Shown: positions 42,594-51,864, numbered from the stretch's first letter. The stretch: DNA of 64,000 nucleotides from JAXMCK01 sp046349395 (GCA_046349395.1 JAXMCK010000007.1:463389-527388); one strand, 5' to 3'. Notes: generated by a model not told the origin, from the sequence alone. Made by a program: numbers and translations.

Positions 42594-43529
42594 TCAAGTG
42601 TTGGCGCGCTCTCGGCCGGACACCATGAGGAGACCGAGGATGAGGGCACCGAAGAGAATACTCCGCCAGCCCGGGCTGGCATTGACGACCGTGATCAGTG
42701 CCGTGATCGTAACCAGGAGGATGCTGCCGGCGATCGTGCCGGCATAGGTCCCCCGCCCGCCCAGGATCGAGGTGCCGCCCAGAACCACGGCCGCGATCGA
42801 GCCCAGCAGATAGGGCTCGCCGATGCCGACATAGCCCTGCCGGTTCATGCCGAGCAGGAGCAGGCCGGTCAGCCCGGCGCACAGACCCGAGACCGTGTAG
42901 GCGGCGATCTTGGTCCAGCCGATGTCCACACCCGAAAGGCGGCTCGCGGTCTCGTTGGTGCCGATGGCGAAGAGCCAGGAGCCGAGCACGGTCCGATGCA
43001 GCAGCACCAGAACCGCAGCGGCCACGACGATCCAGGTCAGGATCGTGACCGGCACGTCCAGCACGCGCCCGTTGCCCAGCCAGAGCACGGCCGGGTTGAC
43101 GGTCGAGATCGCACTGCCGCCGGCGATCAGGCCCAGCACCCCCTGCAGGATGGTCGCCATCGCCAGCGTCAGGATGAGCGGATGGACTCGGAGCAGGACG
43201 ACGCCGAGCCCGTTCAGCAGGCCGATGAAGGCCGTCACCAGCAATGTGATCGACACACCTACAAGGCCCGTCGGGTCCGTCTCGGCGCTGACCAGCGGCA
43301 GCAGGATGGCCGAGAAGGTGATGACGGCGGCGACCGAGAGGTCGATCCCCGCACCGATGACGACGAGTGTCTGGCCGGCGGCGACGATTCCGGTGACGGC
43401 CGCGAGTTCCAGAAGGTAGCGGAGATGGGCGGGCTTGGCGAAACCGGGCTTCACGATACCCGCGACGATCCAGACCAGCGCCACGATCAGGAAGGTCAGG
43501 ACGACGGGATTGCGGAACAGCCGGCCCAA
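42594..43529 (-). CDS. CUT2-type ABC permease (RbsC-like), second membrane subunit
   Basis: 311 residues if started at TTG 43529, five bases after the stop of the upstream permease; GGGAGG lies about 10 bases before it. The frame is open further upstream but only because it reads antisense through the other permease. About 8-9 membrane helices. RbsC signatures: GQTLVVIGAGIDLSVAAVIT and FAIGTNETASRLSGVDI. The last helices hold GGTSILGGRGTYAGTIAGS. With its neighbour it would form a heterodimeric channel. The exact start is uncertain. Confidence 0.88.
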   Translation of the reverse strand: MGRLFRNPVVLTFLIVALVWIVAGIVKPGFAKPAHLRYLLELAAVTGIVAAGQTLVVIGAGIDLSVAAVITFSAILLPLVSAETDPTGLVGVSITLLVTAFIGLLNGLGVVLLRVHPLILTLAMATILQGVLGLIAGGSAISTVNPAVLWLGNGRVLDVPVTILTWIVVAAAVLVLLHRTVLGSWLFAIGTNETASRLSGVDIGWTKIAAYTVSGLCAGLTGLLLLGMNRQGYVGIGEPYLLGSIAAVVLGGTSILGGRGTYAGTIAGSILLVTITALITVVNASPGWRSILFGALILGLLMVSGRERANT

Positions 43530-43534
43530 GGGGA

Positions 43535-44479
43535 TCAGGCCTCCCGGAACCGACGGACGGCCATGGCCGCCACGATGACGAGCCCTTGCGCGACGTACTG
43601 GGTCACCGGCGGGAAACCGAGGTGGAACATGACGTTGATCATCACCGCCAGCAGCAGGCTGCCGCAGACGGCACCGCGCAATGTCCCCTGCCCGCCGAGG
43701 AAGCCAACGCCGCCCAGTACGGCCGCCGTGATCGACTGCAGCGTCAGCGGATTGCCGATGACGGGATCGCCGGCGCCCGTCTGGGCGGCCACGTAGACAC
43801 CGGCGAGGGCCGCAAGCCCGCCGGCGAGCCCGTAGGTGACGATCCTGGCGAGGCCCACGGGCACGCCGCTGCGGAAGGCCGCCACGGGATTGTCGCCGGC
43901 GGCCTGGATGGCGAGGCCGAGCGGTGTCGCCAGCAGCAGGCGCCAGGCGACGAGCAGAACCGCCAGCAGCAGGAGCGCCAGCGGCTCCGTTCCGGCCAGC
44001 GCATCCGACAGCCAGGCCGGCATCGAGCCGCCGGGCTTCGGCATCACGAGAAGCGCCACGCCGCCGATGATGAAGGAGGACGCCAGCGTCACGATGATCG
44101 CCGGCAGTCGCAATAGCGCCACGATGGCCCCGACGCAGGCGCCGAAGGCGGCACCGACCGCGACCGTTCCTGCGATGCCGAGCGTGGCGCCGAAGGCGGT
44201 CTCGCCGACCCAGCTCGCGGCCAGGACCGAGCCCAGGCTCACCATCGCCCCCACGGCGAGGTCGATGCCGCCCGTCAGCATGACCAGCGTCTGCGCCATC
44301 GCGACGACGGCGACCGGAAACCAGTTCTGCGTGAACCGGGCGATGCCGGAGATCGAGAGCAGGCCCGGATACAGCCACGCATAGACCGCGAGCAGCACCA
44401 GCAGCAGAACGTAGAGCGGCACCAGTTCGGCATTGCGGCGCCAGAGCAGCCGCCCGTAGAGAGCCGTCCCCGACGTCAC
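43535..44479 (-). CDS. CUT2-type ABC permease (RbsC-like), first membrane subunit
   Basis: 314 residues from GTG 44479, overlapping the ATPase stop by four bases (GTGA). About 8-9 helices. Signatures: AQTLVMLTGGIDLAVGAMVSLGS, AIQAAGDNPVAAFRSGV, and GGVGFLGGQGTLRGAVCGS. RbsC-type transporters usually have one permease gene; two different permease genes here imply a heterodimer, as in some autoinducer-2 and branched systems. Confidence 0.9.
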   Translation of the reverse strand: MTSGTALYGRLLWRRNAELVPLYVLLLVLLAVYAWLYPGLLSISGIARFTQNWFPVAVVAMAQTLVMLTGGIDLAVGAMVSLGSVLAASWVGETAFGATLGIAGTVAVGAAFGACVGAIVALLRLPAIIVTLASSFIIGGVALLVMPKPGGSMPAWLSDALAGTEPLALLLLAVLLVAWRLLLATPLGLAIQAAGDNPVAAFRSGVPVGLARIVTYGLAGGLAALAGVYVAAQTGAGDPVIGNPLTLQSITAAVLGGVGFLGGQGTLRGAVCGSLLLAVMINVMFHLGFPPVTQYVAQGLVIVAAMAVRRFREA

Positions 44480-45990
44480 GAGGCCAACCGCCGCGTCTCG
44501 GCACCCACGCCGAGCGACGCCGCCACGATGGATTCCTCCGTCAGCTCCGGCCCCGACAGGTCCGCTGCCACCCCCCCCTCGCGGAAAACGAGCACGCGGT
44601 CGCACAAGTGGACCAGCTCCAGCGTGTCGGAGCTGAGGAGGATGATGGCGGCACCCTCCGTCGCCATGATCCGCAGCCGCAGATACAGCTCGCGCTTGGT
44701 CTCGACGTCGACGCCACGGGTCGGATCGTTTAGCAGCAGTACGCCCGGCCGCAGCGGCAGCCACTTCGCCACGGCGATCTTCTGCTGGTTGCCGCCTGAA
44801 AGCTGCTGCACGAGGGCGTCGGCACCGCCACCCCGCACGCCGATGTCGGCGATCAGGCTGGCGGCCGTCCGCGCCTCCTTGCGCGGCCGCCGAAGCCCCC
44901 TGCGCGCCAGCCTCCGCAATGCCGGCAGGGTCAGGTTGAAGCCGATCGGCTGGGGCAGCAGCAGCGACTCGCGTTTGCGATCGGCCGGGACGTAGGCGAC
45001 GCCGCGCCGATTGGCGTCGATCGGTGAGCGGACCGTCCGCTCCTCGCCGCGCACGGTGAACCGCTTGGCCGTCGCGGCCGTGGCCCCATAAAGGGCCAAC
45101 AGCGTCTCTTCCTGCCCCTGCCCGAGCAGCCCACCAAAGCCCAGGATCTCGCCCGGCGCCAGGCTCAGCGACACGTCCTCGACGCCCGGGGCGTGAAGGG
45201 CCGCCACATCGAGGACGGCGGGCGCACGCGGCCGGGGCCGGCGTGGCGGAAAGAGGTCGCCCGGCTCACGTCCCACCATCAGCCGGACCAGTGCTTGCGG
45301 ATCGCTGTCCGTCAGCGGCTGGTCGGCCGTACGCACGCCGTCCTTCAGCACGGTCACCCAGTCGCACAACTCCAACACCTCGTTCAGCCGATGCGAGATG
45401 TAGAGGAGTGCCACACCCTCGCGCCTGAGAGAGGCGAGGAGCCCGAACAGCGTCCGCACCTCGTGGCCGTTCAAGGACGAGGTCGGCTCGTCGAGAATGA
45501 GCACGCGCGGCCGGCGGAACAGGGCCTTGCCGATCTCGACCAGCTGCCGACGGCCGAGCGGCAACTCCGCCACCGGCCGGTCGAGCGGCTCGTCGAGCCC
45601 CAAACGCTGCAAAATCGCCGATGCCTCGGCGGCGAGCCGGCCATAGTCGATCCGGCCGCCTGACGTCGGCATCGCACCTAAGCCGATGTTCTCGGCGATC
45701 GAGAGGTGCGGCCCGAGGCTCAACTCCTGCTGCACGACGGCGATGCCGCGCCGGCGCGCCGTCGCCGGGGTGAGGCCCGGCTGCGGCTGTCCGTCGATCA
45801 GCACGCTGCCTCCGTCCGGGGTCAGCGCCCCGGACAGGAGGTTGATCAGCGTCGACTTGCCGGCACCGTTCTCGCCGAGCAGGGCGTGCACGCGGCCCGG
45901 ACGGATCTCGATCGAGACGTCCTTCAGGACCGCGTTGCCGAAGAACCGCTTGGTGACCCCGCTGGCGGCGAGAACGGCCGCGTCGCTCAC
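44476..45990 (-). CDS. Sugar-type ABC transporter ATPase, duplicated (RbsA/MglA-like)
   Basis: 504 residues with two nucleotide-binding halves, the CUT2 hallmark. First half: GENGAGKSTLINLLSG (Walker A) and LILDEPTSSL (Walker B). The second half has a degenerate Walker A, which in CUT2 proteins is normal (GFGGLLGQGQEETLLALYG), plus QLSGGNQQKIAVAKWL and LLLNDPTRGVDVETKRE. GTG start at 45990 overlaps the binding-protein stop by four bases. It energises the two permeases. Confidence 0.93.
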   Translation of the reverse strand: MSDAAVLAASGVTKRFFGNAVLKDVSIEIRPGRVHALLGENGAGKSTLINLLSGALTPDGGSVLIDGQPQPGLTPATARRRGIAVVQQELSLGPHLSIAENIGLGAMPTSGGRIDYGRLAAEASAILQRLGLDEPLDRPVAELPLGRRQLVEIGKALFRRPRVLILDEPTSSLNGHEVRTLFGLLASLRREGVALLYISHRLNEVLELCDWVTVLKDGVRTADQPLTDSDPQALVRLMVGREPGDLFPPRRPRPRAPAVLDVAALHAPGVEDVSLSLAPGEILGFGGLLGQGQEETLLALYGATAATAKRFTVRGEERTVRSPIDANRRGVAYVPADRKRESLLLPQPIGFNLTLPALRRLARRGLRRPRKEARTAASLIADIGVRGGGADALVQQLSGGNQQKIAVAKWLPLRPGVLLLNDPTRGVDVETKRELYLRLRIMATEGAAIILLSSDTLELVHLCDRVLVFREGGVAADLSGPELTEESIVAASLGVGAETRRLAS

Positions 45991-47036
45991 TGGCCGGCGA
46001 TGAGCTTGTCGAACATCTCCAGGCTGTAGGGCGAGTAGATGTAGCCGTCGGCCGGGAAGTCCTTCGCCCGGGCGAGGTAGTCGTCGATGTTGCCGTTGTC
46101 GATGATCGGCAGCGGCACCTCGACGAAGGCCGGCACCGGCTTGCCTTCCAGCGCCTGGACGGCGGCGTAGACGCCGAGACCACCCAGCCAGTTGGGCTGC
46201 ATGGTGGCCCAGGCCTTGAGGTCCTTCTCCTTCCATAGTTCCAGGAACTGCCGGTAGTTCTCGCCGGTCATCGGCGGAAGGTCGCGGCCCTGGCGGTCCA
46301 TCGCGAGGATGGCACCCGCCGACAGCGCGCCACCCAGTGAGAGGATCCCGTCGATCTCCGGGTACTGGAACAGGAGGCTCGTCATCGCCTCCTGGGCCGG
46401 TGCGGCGTTGTAGGGCGTGTTCGTCTCGGTCAGCACCTCGATGCCTGGATTGGCCTTCAGCACAGGTGTCGCACCCGCCCGCCGGTCCTCGCTGACCGAG
46501 ATGCCCGCCGGGCCGTTCATGATGATGATCTTGCCCTTGCCGCCGAGCTGCCCGACCAGGAACTCGGCCGCCTGCGTGCCCCACTTGTTGCTGTCGGTGT
46601 TGATCTTCACCGTCAGATTGTCGGTGGTGACGAGGCTGTCGACATTAGCGACGGCGATGCCCTTCTCGCAGGCCTGGTCGATCACGCGATTGAGTGCCGT
46701 CGAGCTGCCGGCGATGACGACGATTGCGTCGACGTCGGCATCGATCATCGACTGGATCTGCGTGATCTGCGTGTTGGCGTTGCCCTCGGCGTCGGTGATG
46801 ACGAGCTTGTCGACGAGACCCTTCGCCTTCAGCTGGTCGACGACGTCGGTGATCGTCCCTTCCGTCTGCTTCATCCAGGTCGGGATCGAGTAGATGTTGG
46901 CCCAGCCCACCGTGAAGGGCGGCTTGCGATCGCCCTTCATGCACTTGGCGAGATCGGCGGCACCGGCCGGGGTCGCCAGCGACGTGCCGGCCAGCAGCAG
47001 TGCCGCACCAAGACCCAGGATCAATCTGCGCATCAC
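45987..47036 (-). CDS. Periplasmic sugar-binding-type protein of the CUT2 importer (RbsB-like)
   Basis: 349 residues. Signal peptide (about 1-27, ending PAGAA). The mature protein has the LacI/RbsB-like periplasmic fold: FTVGWANIYSIPTWM, QIQSMIDADVDAIVVIAGSSTALN, EKGIAVANVDSLVTTDNLTV, then GKGKIIIMNGPAGISVSEDRRAG. Binding pocket residues differ enough from RbsB that the ligand cannot be named. It lies 40 bases after the amidohydrolase gene in one operon. Confidence 0.92.
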   Translation of the reverse strand: MMRRLILGLGAALLLAGTSLATPAGAADLAKCMKGDRKPPFTVGWANIYSIPTWMKQTEGTITDVVDQLKAKGLVDKLVITDAEGNANTQITQIQSMIDADVDAIVVIAGSSTALNRVIDQACEKGIAVANVDSLVTTDNLTVKINTDSNKWGTQAAEFLVGQLGGKGKIIIMNGPAGISVSEDRRAGATPVLKANPGIEVLTETNTPYNAAPAQEAMTSLLFQYPEIDGILSLGGALSAGAILAMDRQGRDLPPMTGENYRQFLELWKEKDLKAWATMQPNWLGGLGVYAAVQALEGKPVPAFVEVPLPIIDNGNIDDYLARAKDFPADGYIYSPYSLEMFDKLIAGQ

Positions 47037-47076
47037 ATCCTCCCTTTGGTGAACAACCGCGTCGAAAGTCGTCCCC

Positions 47077-48000
47077 TCAGCCTGCCGGCAGGAGATCGGC
47101 CAGGCGATAGTCGCGAACGGCGTTGTCGTGGAACATGCCGCGCACCTCGTGCGGCGTCAGTCCCGACAGGATCTGATCGAAGCTGCCGAAGATCTCGTCG
47201 TAGCTCGCATGCAGCCCGGCCACTGGAAAGTCGCTGCCCAGCATGCAGCGATCCGGGCCGAAGGCATCGACGCAGGCCATGGTGACCGACCGCAGACTGC
47301 CGATCGTCCAGTGATGGTCGTAGGCGACGAGGTCGGAAATCTTGATCCGCACGTTCGGCTGGGCGGCCAACAGCTTCAACCCGTCGCGCCAGACCTGCAT
47401 GCCGGCCTCGTCCCGATCGACCGGGCTGCCGCAGTGGTTGACGATGATGAGCGTGCCCGGAAAGTCCGCCGCCAGACGAGCGGCGTCCGGCATCTGCGTC
47501 GGGAACAGCATGAGGTCGAACGAGAGGCCGTGGCGCTCCAGCAGGGAGAAGCCGGCGCGCCAGGCGGGGCTGTTCATGAGGTCCGGATCGTCGACGAACG
47601 TCTTGTTCGGGTCGGCGTGCCAACTCAGGATATGGCGGACCCCGCGAACCGTCGGGAACGAGGCCTGCAATCCCAGAACCTCGTCGACCGCGGGATCGTC
47701 CAGCGGTGCATAGACGACGAGTGCCGTCGGCAGGCCATCGGTGGTGGCGAGGCCTTCCAGCCAACGCGTCTCGCCGACGGGATCGCCGCGATCCCACCCC
47801 GCCTCGATGTGCACCGAGCCGGCGAGCCGCCAGTTCTGCGCGTCGCGGCGGAGGTCGGCCGGCAGGTAGTCGCGATAGAGCGGCGTCGGATCGCCGAACA
47901 CCATCTCGCGGCCGGGTACGGGCTCCAGCCAGGCATGCTTGCCCATGCCGACGGCCCAGAAATGGTGGTGCGCGTCGATGAGCGGGCCGTCATAGCTCAT
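47077..48000 (-). CDS. Amidohydrolase-2 family (lactonase-like) TIM-barrel hydrolase
   Basis: 307 residues. The metal-site pattern of COG3618-type enzymes is present: PLIDAHHHFWAV at the start, WHADPN, IIVNHCGSPVDRD and RCMLGSDFPVAG. Relatives include L-fuconolactonase and 4-sulfomuconolactone or 2-pyrone-4,6-dicarboxylate hydrolases. Its ATG overlaps the stop of the M20 gene by four bases. In an operon with an ABC importer it probably opens a lactone of the imported compound, or of one derived from it; this is inferred. Confidence 0.88.
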   Translation of the reverse strand: MSYDGPLIDAHHHFWAVGMGKHAWLEPVPGREMVFGDPTPLYRDYLPADLRRDAQNWRLAGSVHIEAGWDRGDPVGETRWLEGLATTDGLPTALVVYAPLDDPAVDEVLGLQASFPTVRGVRHILSWHADPNKTFVDDPDLMNSPAWRAGFSLLERHGLSFDLMLFPTQMPDAARLAADFPGTLIIVNHCGSPVDRDEAGMQVWRDGLKLLAAQPNVRIKISDLVAYDHHWTIGSLRSVTMACVDAFGPDRCMLGSDFPVAGLHASYDEIFGSFDQILSGLTPHEVRGMFHDNAVRDYRLADLLPAG

Positions 48001-49178
48001 GCCGTCGCTCCCATCCGGCGGAACCAGTCCAGCGCCAGGTCACGATAGACCTTCACGCCCTGCACCAGTTCCTCGGCGTCGATCCACTCGTCCGGCGTGT
48101 GCGCCTGGGCGAGGTCGCCGGGTCCCATGACGAGGCCCTTGATGCCCACGGCATCGAAGTGGACGAGGTCGCAGCCGCCGAGAAAGCCACCCGGCGGCAT
48201 CTCTTTCGGCGCATGGCGATGGCTGGCCGCCAGTGCGGCCTGGGCCAGCGGGTCGTCGAGCGCGATCTCGGCCGGGCCTGCGCGCGAGGTGTGGCCGAGG
48301 ACGTCGCTGCAGACACCCTGCTCGGCCGCCTTCGCCCGGATCGCATCGATCTGCGCGTCGACCTCGGCGAAGGTCTCGCCGGGCAGCATCCGCCGGTCGA
48401 TGATGAGATCGCAGGCCGGCGGGATGATGTTGTCGGCCACACCCGCAAAGATGCGGGTGACGGACAGGCTGGCCGGGCCGACGAGCGGATGAAATTGCTG
48501 CCGGAGCCGCGCGTCTTCCGCCGCCAGTAGTTCGATCAGCCGCATGGCGGAGGTAATCGCGTTGACGCCGCGGTGCGGCGTGCCCGAATGCGCACTCTTG
48601 CCGTGCACCCGGATTTTGGGTCGCACGACACCTTTGTGCGCTGCCATGAGCTGCAGGCCGGTCGGCTCACCGATGACGACCCGGTCGATGCCTTTGGCCG
48701 TTGCGGCGACGGCCCGCGCACCCGCCCCGCCGATCTCCTCGTCGACGACGAAGGCCAGCATCAGCCGACCGCGCCAGCGTTCCCGGTCGGCCGCCAGCAG
48801 CAGCCCCGCCTCGAGCATCGAGGCCACCTGCCCCTTGGCGTCGCAGGCGCCGCGGCCCACGAGATGGCCATTCATCTGCCGCAGCTTGAACGGGCTGCCC
48901 GACCAGCCTTCGCCGACGGGCACGGTGTCGGTGTGACTACAGAAGGCGAGACCGGCTCCGGCGCCGTTCTCCAGCACGCCGACGACGTTGTCGCGACCGG
49001 AGAAGACCGTCTGGCGCGACACGGCGAACCCGGCCGCAGACATCTCTTTCGCGAGCCGATCGGCCGCCTCGCTCTCGTTGCCGGGCGGGTTCTCCGTCCT
49101 GCAGGCCACGAGGCCCGTGAGGCTGTCGAAGAGGCGCTGCCGGTCCGGCTCGATGCTGCTCACGTCAGCGTACGCCAC
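47997..49178 (-). CDS. ArgE/DapE-like M20 deacylase
   Basis: 393 residues. Zinc-site motifs: FCSHTDTVPVGEGW, GRGACDAKGQV, VVDEEIGGAGA, and HTPDEWIDAEEL. Closest to the acetylornithine deacetylase group but in an uptake operon, so a deacylase or amidase for an imported N-acyl compound is more likely than arginine synthesis. The GTG at 49178 has only a weak ribosome site. A short upstream frame with a good site ends across this start (see 49165-49224). An in-frame GTG at 49163 is an alternative. Confidence 0.85.
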   Translation of the reverse strand: MAYADVSSIEPDRQRLFDSLTGLVACRTENPPGNESEAADRLAKEMSAAGFAVSRQTVFSGRDNVVGVLENGAGAGLAFCSHTDTVPVGEGWSGSPFKLRQMNGHLVGRGACDAKGQVASMLEAGLLLAADRERWRGRLMLAFVVDEEIGGAGARAVAATAKGIDRVVIGEPTGLQLMAAHKGVVRPKIRVHGKSAHSGTPHRGVNAITSAMRLIELLAAEDARLRQQFHPLVGPASLSVTRIFAGVADNIIPPACDLIIDRRMLPGETFAEVDAQIDAIRAKAAEQGVCSDVLGHTSRAGPAEIALDDPLAQAALAASHRHAPKEMPPGGFLGGCDLVHFDAVGIKGLVMGPGDLAQAHTPDEWIDAEELVQGVKVYRDLALDWFRRMGATA

Positions 49179-49224
49179 CCGTGAGGGCGCACCGCTTCAT
49201 CCGACGCTTCACCCCGTCCGCCAT
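49165..49224 (-). CDS. Possible 19-residue leader peptide overlapping the M20 start
   Basis: An ATG at 49224 with GGGAGG nine bases upstream opens a 19-codon basic frame (MADGVKRRMKRCALTGGVR). Its TGA at 49165-49167 lies 14 bases inside the M20 gene and two bases before the alternative M20 GTG at 49163. This could couple translation of the importer operon. It is short, so chance is possible. Confidence 0.35.
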   Translation of the reverse strand: MADGVKRRMKRCALTGGVR

Positions 49225-49413
49225 GGTGCCGAACCTCCCTACCACCCGTAGACGCTAGGACAGGGGTCAATGCGACGCAACATCCGATGAATCGCCGAGG
49301 GGTATGCGTGCGACAGCGGGAACCGTAGCTGCGCCTTGTGACAAGCTTCTGAGGATGCACATAGATTCCTGCCGGACCCATCGACGGCCCGGTCGAGTGA
49401 AGGCTTGGAGAGG

Positions 49414-51738
49414 ATGCCGAAGACTTGGCTGACGCCGCACGGCGTCGTCCTGGCGGTCGCGGTCGGCGCGCTGCTCCTGGGCATCGTCGTCTGGATCACG
49501 GGTCACGGACCGGAGGCGCACCGGATCTGGGCCATCGGCACCTGGCCAGCGCTTCTGCTCCTGGTGGTCGAGATCGCCCGCGAGATCCGCAAGGGCGAGC
49601 CGGGTGTGGACATCATCGCCGCCCTGTCGATGGGCGGTGCGCTGCTGCTCGGCGAGACCCTGGCCGGTGTCGTGATCGCCGTCATGTTCGCCGGCGGCAA
49701 CGTGCTCGAAGAGTATGCCCAGGGCCGCGCCGCCCGCGAGTTGAGCGCGCTTCTGGGCCGTGCGCCCCGCGTCGCGCATCGCGAGGACGACGGCAATCTG
49801 GTCGACATCCCCGTCGACCAAGTGGCGGTCGGTGACACCCTCCTGGTCAAGCAGGGCGAGGTTCTGCCGGTCGACGGCAAGCTCCTCGATCCGGCCGCGG
49901 TGCTGGACGAGGCCGCCCTCACGGGCGAGTCGCTACCCGTCGGCCACGAGCGCGGTGCCGCCCTGCGCAGCGGCACGGTCAATGCCGGACCGCCCTTCCG
50001 CTTCCGTGCCGACACGACGGCGGCGACCAGCGTCTATGCCGCCATCGTGCGACTTGTCGAAGCGGCGCAGAGTGAGAAGGCGCCATTCGTCCGCCTCGCC
50101 GACCGGTGGTCGCTGGCGTTCCTGGCCCTTACCCTCGCCATCGCCGGGGCCACCTGGCTTTTCACCGGCGACGCGGTACGAGCGCTGGCGGTCCTGGTCG
50201 TGGCCACGCCCTGCCCGCTTATCCTGGCTGCCCCGGTCGCGATCGTGGCCGGCATCTCGGCCGCCGCCCGCCGCGGCGTGCTCGTCAAGGGCGGCGGCGC
50301 GCTGGAGACGCTGGCGCGGGCAAAGATCGTCATGCTCGACAAGACGGGCACGCTGACGACCGGGACCCCGCGCGTGGTCGCCGTCGAGGCAGCGTCCGGC
50401 CAGTCGCCCGAGCGGGTGCTCCGCCTCGCGGCCTCGCTCGATCAGATGTCCCAGCACGTGCTCGCAGCTCCCATCGTCGCAGCCGGGCGTGCCCGCGGCC
50501 TCGACCTCGAGGTGCCGAGCGGCGTGCAGGAAGTGGCCGGCATGGGCATCTCGGGCAGCGTTCAGGGTTGCAGCCTGCGCCTCGGCCGGCTCGCCTGGGT
50601 CGCCGAAGGCTCACCGCCGCCCACTTGGGCCGAGACCCTGACCCGACGGGCACGCCGTGAGGGTGCCTCCACGGTGTTCCTCCGCGACGGCGATGCCATC
50701 GTCGGCGGCATCCTGCTGGCCGACGAGCTTCGTACCGAGACGCCCAGGGCGCTGCGTCACCTGCATGCGACCGGTGTCTCGAAGATCGTCATGGTCTCGG
50801 GCGACCGGCTCGACGTCGCCGAGATGGTCGCCTCGGCCCTCGGCATCGACAGCGTGCTGGCCGACCGCACGCCGCAGGACAAGGTCGACGCCGTCCGGGC
50901 CGAGCGGGCGGGGGGCGTCACGCTCATGGTCGGCGACGGCATCAACGACGCGCCTGCCCTCGCCGCGGCCGATGTCGGTGTCGCGATGGGTGCCCGCGGT
51001 GCCGGTGCCGCCAGCGAGGCGGCGGACGTCGTGCTGCTCGTCGACAAGCTCGACCGCCTCGCCGTCGCCATCGAGGTCGCGCGCCACGCGCGAAGTATCG
51101 CCCTACAGAGCGTGCTGGCCGGCATCGCGCTCTCGACCACCGGCATGCTGATCGCCGCCGCCGGGTTCCTGCCGCCCCTGGGCGGTGCCCTGTTCCAGGA
51201 GGCGATCGACATCGCCGTAATCCTCAACGCCTTGCGCGCACGGTCCGGCGGGGTCGCCGCTGGTCCGAAGCTGCGCGAGGCGGAGGCGCGCACGCTGGTC
51301 GACGAGCACCGCCACCTGCTGCCCGTGCTGGACCGGATGCGCACGTTGGCCGACCGCCTGGGCAACGCCGGCACGGAGCCGGACGCCGTGCTGCGCCGCG
51401 AGCTGACGGAGCTGGAAAAGGAACTGCGCGAGCAGGTCCTAGCCCACGAGGAAGCGGACGAGTCGAAGCTGCATCCCGGCATCGCCCTGCTCCTGGGCGG
51501 CAAGGACCCCATGGCCGCGATTTCGCGCACGCACCGTGAGATCGCCCATCTGGGACGCCGCTTCGCGCGGCTCGTGGACGACCTCGGGCCGGACATTCCG
51601 CCCGACGACCGCGGCGAGCTGCGGCGCGTGCTCTACACGCTGGAAGCCATCCTGAGGCTGCACTTCGACCAGGAGGACGAGATCTACGAGAGTGTCGCCG
51701 GCGAGCCCGAGGAAGGGGCGCTCAAGGCGGCGGCATGA
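49414..51738 (+). CDS. P1B-5-like heavy-metal ATPase with C-terminal hemerythrin domain
   Basis: 774 residues. P-type core: TGES loop (LTGESLPVG), VVATPCPLILAAPVAIVAG in the metal-path helix, phosphorylated Asp309 in DKTGT, hinge GDGINDAPALA, and FQEAIDIAVILNALRA in the last helices. The TPCPL motif, missing N-terminal metal-binding domain and C-terminal hemerythrin-like domain (about 630-765; EHRHLLPVLDRM, HEEADESKLH, RTHREI, LHFDQEDEIYE) fit subgroup P1B-5, whose studied members export iron, cobalt or nickel. The hemerythrin domain could sense iron or oxygen. A TTG nine bases earlier is an alternative start. Confidence 0.9.
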   Translation: MPKTWLTPHGVVLAVAVGALLLGIVVWITGHGPEAHRIWAIGTWPALLLLVVEIAREIRKGEPGVDIIAALSMGGALLLGETLAGVVIAVMFAGGNVLEEYAQGRAARELSALLGRAPRVAHREDDGNLVDIPVDQVAVGDTLLVKQGEVLPVDGKLLDPAAVLDEAALTGESLPVGHERGAALRSGTVNAGPPFRFRADTTAATSVYAAIVRLVEAAQSEKAPFVRLADRWSLAFLALTLAIAGATWLFTGDAVRALAVLVVATPCPLILAAPVAIVAGISAAARRGVLVKGGGALETLARAKIVMLDKTGTLTTGTPRVVAVEAASGQSPERVLRLAASLDQMSQHVLAAPIVAAGRARGLDLEVPSGVQEVAGMGISGSVQGCSLRLGRLAWVAEGSPPPTWAETLTRRARREGASTVFLRDGDAIVGGILLADELRTETPRALRHLHATGVSKIVMVSGDRLDVAEMVASALGIDSVLADRTPQDKVDAVRAERAGGVTLMVGDGINDAPALAAADVGVAMGARGAGAASEAADVVLLVDKLDRLAVAIEVARHARSIALQSVLAGIALSTTGMLIAAAGFLPPLGGALFQEAIDIAVILNALRARSGGVAAGPKLREAEARTLVDEHRHLLPVLDRMRTLADRLGNAGTEPDAVLRRELTELEKELREQVLAHEEADESKLHPGIALLLGGKDPMAAISRTHREIAHLGRRFARLVDDLGPDIPPDDRGELRRVLYTLEAILRLHFDQEDEIYESVAGEPEEGALKAAA

Positions 51739-51751
51739 GGCGGAGAGGATT

Positions 51752-51825
51752 TGGTTGGGGGACTAGGATTCGAACCTAGATAAACGGAGTCAGAGTCCGT
51801 TGTCCTACCGTTAGACGATCCCCCA
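51752..51825 (-). tRNA. tRNA-Gln (anticodon CTG)
   Basis: Reverse-strand cloverleaf. Acceptor TGGGGGA/TCCCCCA, anticodon stem ACGGA/TCCGT with loop CTCTGAC (anticodon CTG), T-arm CTAGG-TTCGAAT-CCTAG, discriminator A and genomically encoded CCA at 51752-51754. Decodes CAG. It lies between the P-type ATPase and the CCA-transferase gene. Confidence 0.96.
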
Positions 51826-51864
51826 ACGGCGGCCCGCGGGAGATAGCGACGGCCACCCGCCCCG

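Noticed and set aside
42594..44504. A single 636-codon permease frame on the minus strand
   Set aside because: Only its C-terminal 311 codons are permease; the first half is an out-of-frame reading of the neighbouring permease gene, so it is not a fusion.
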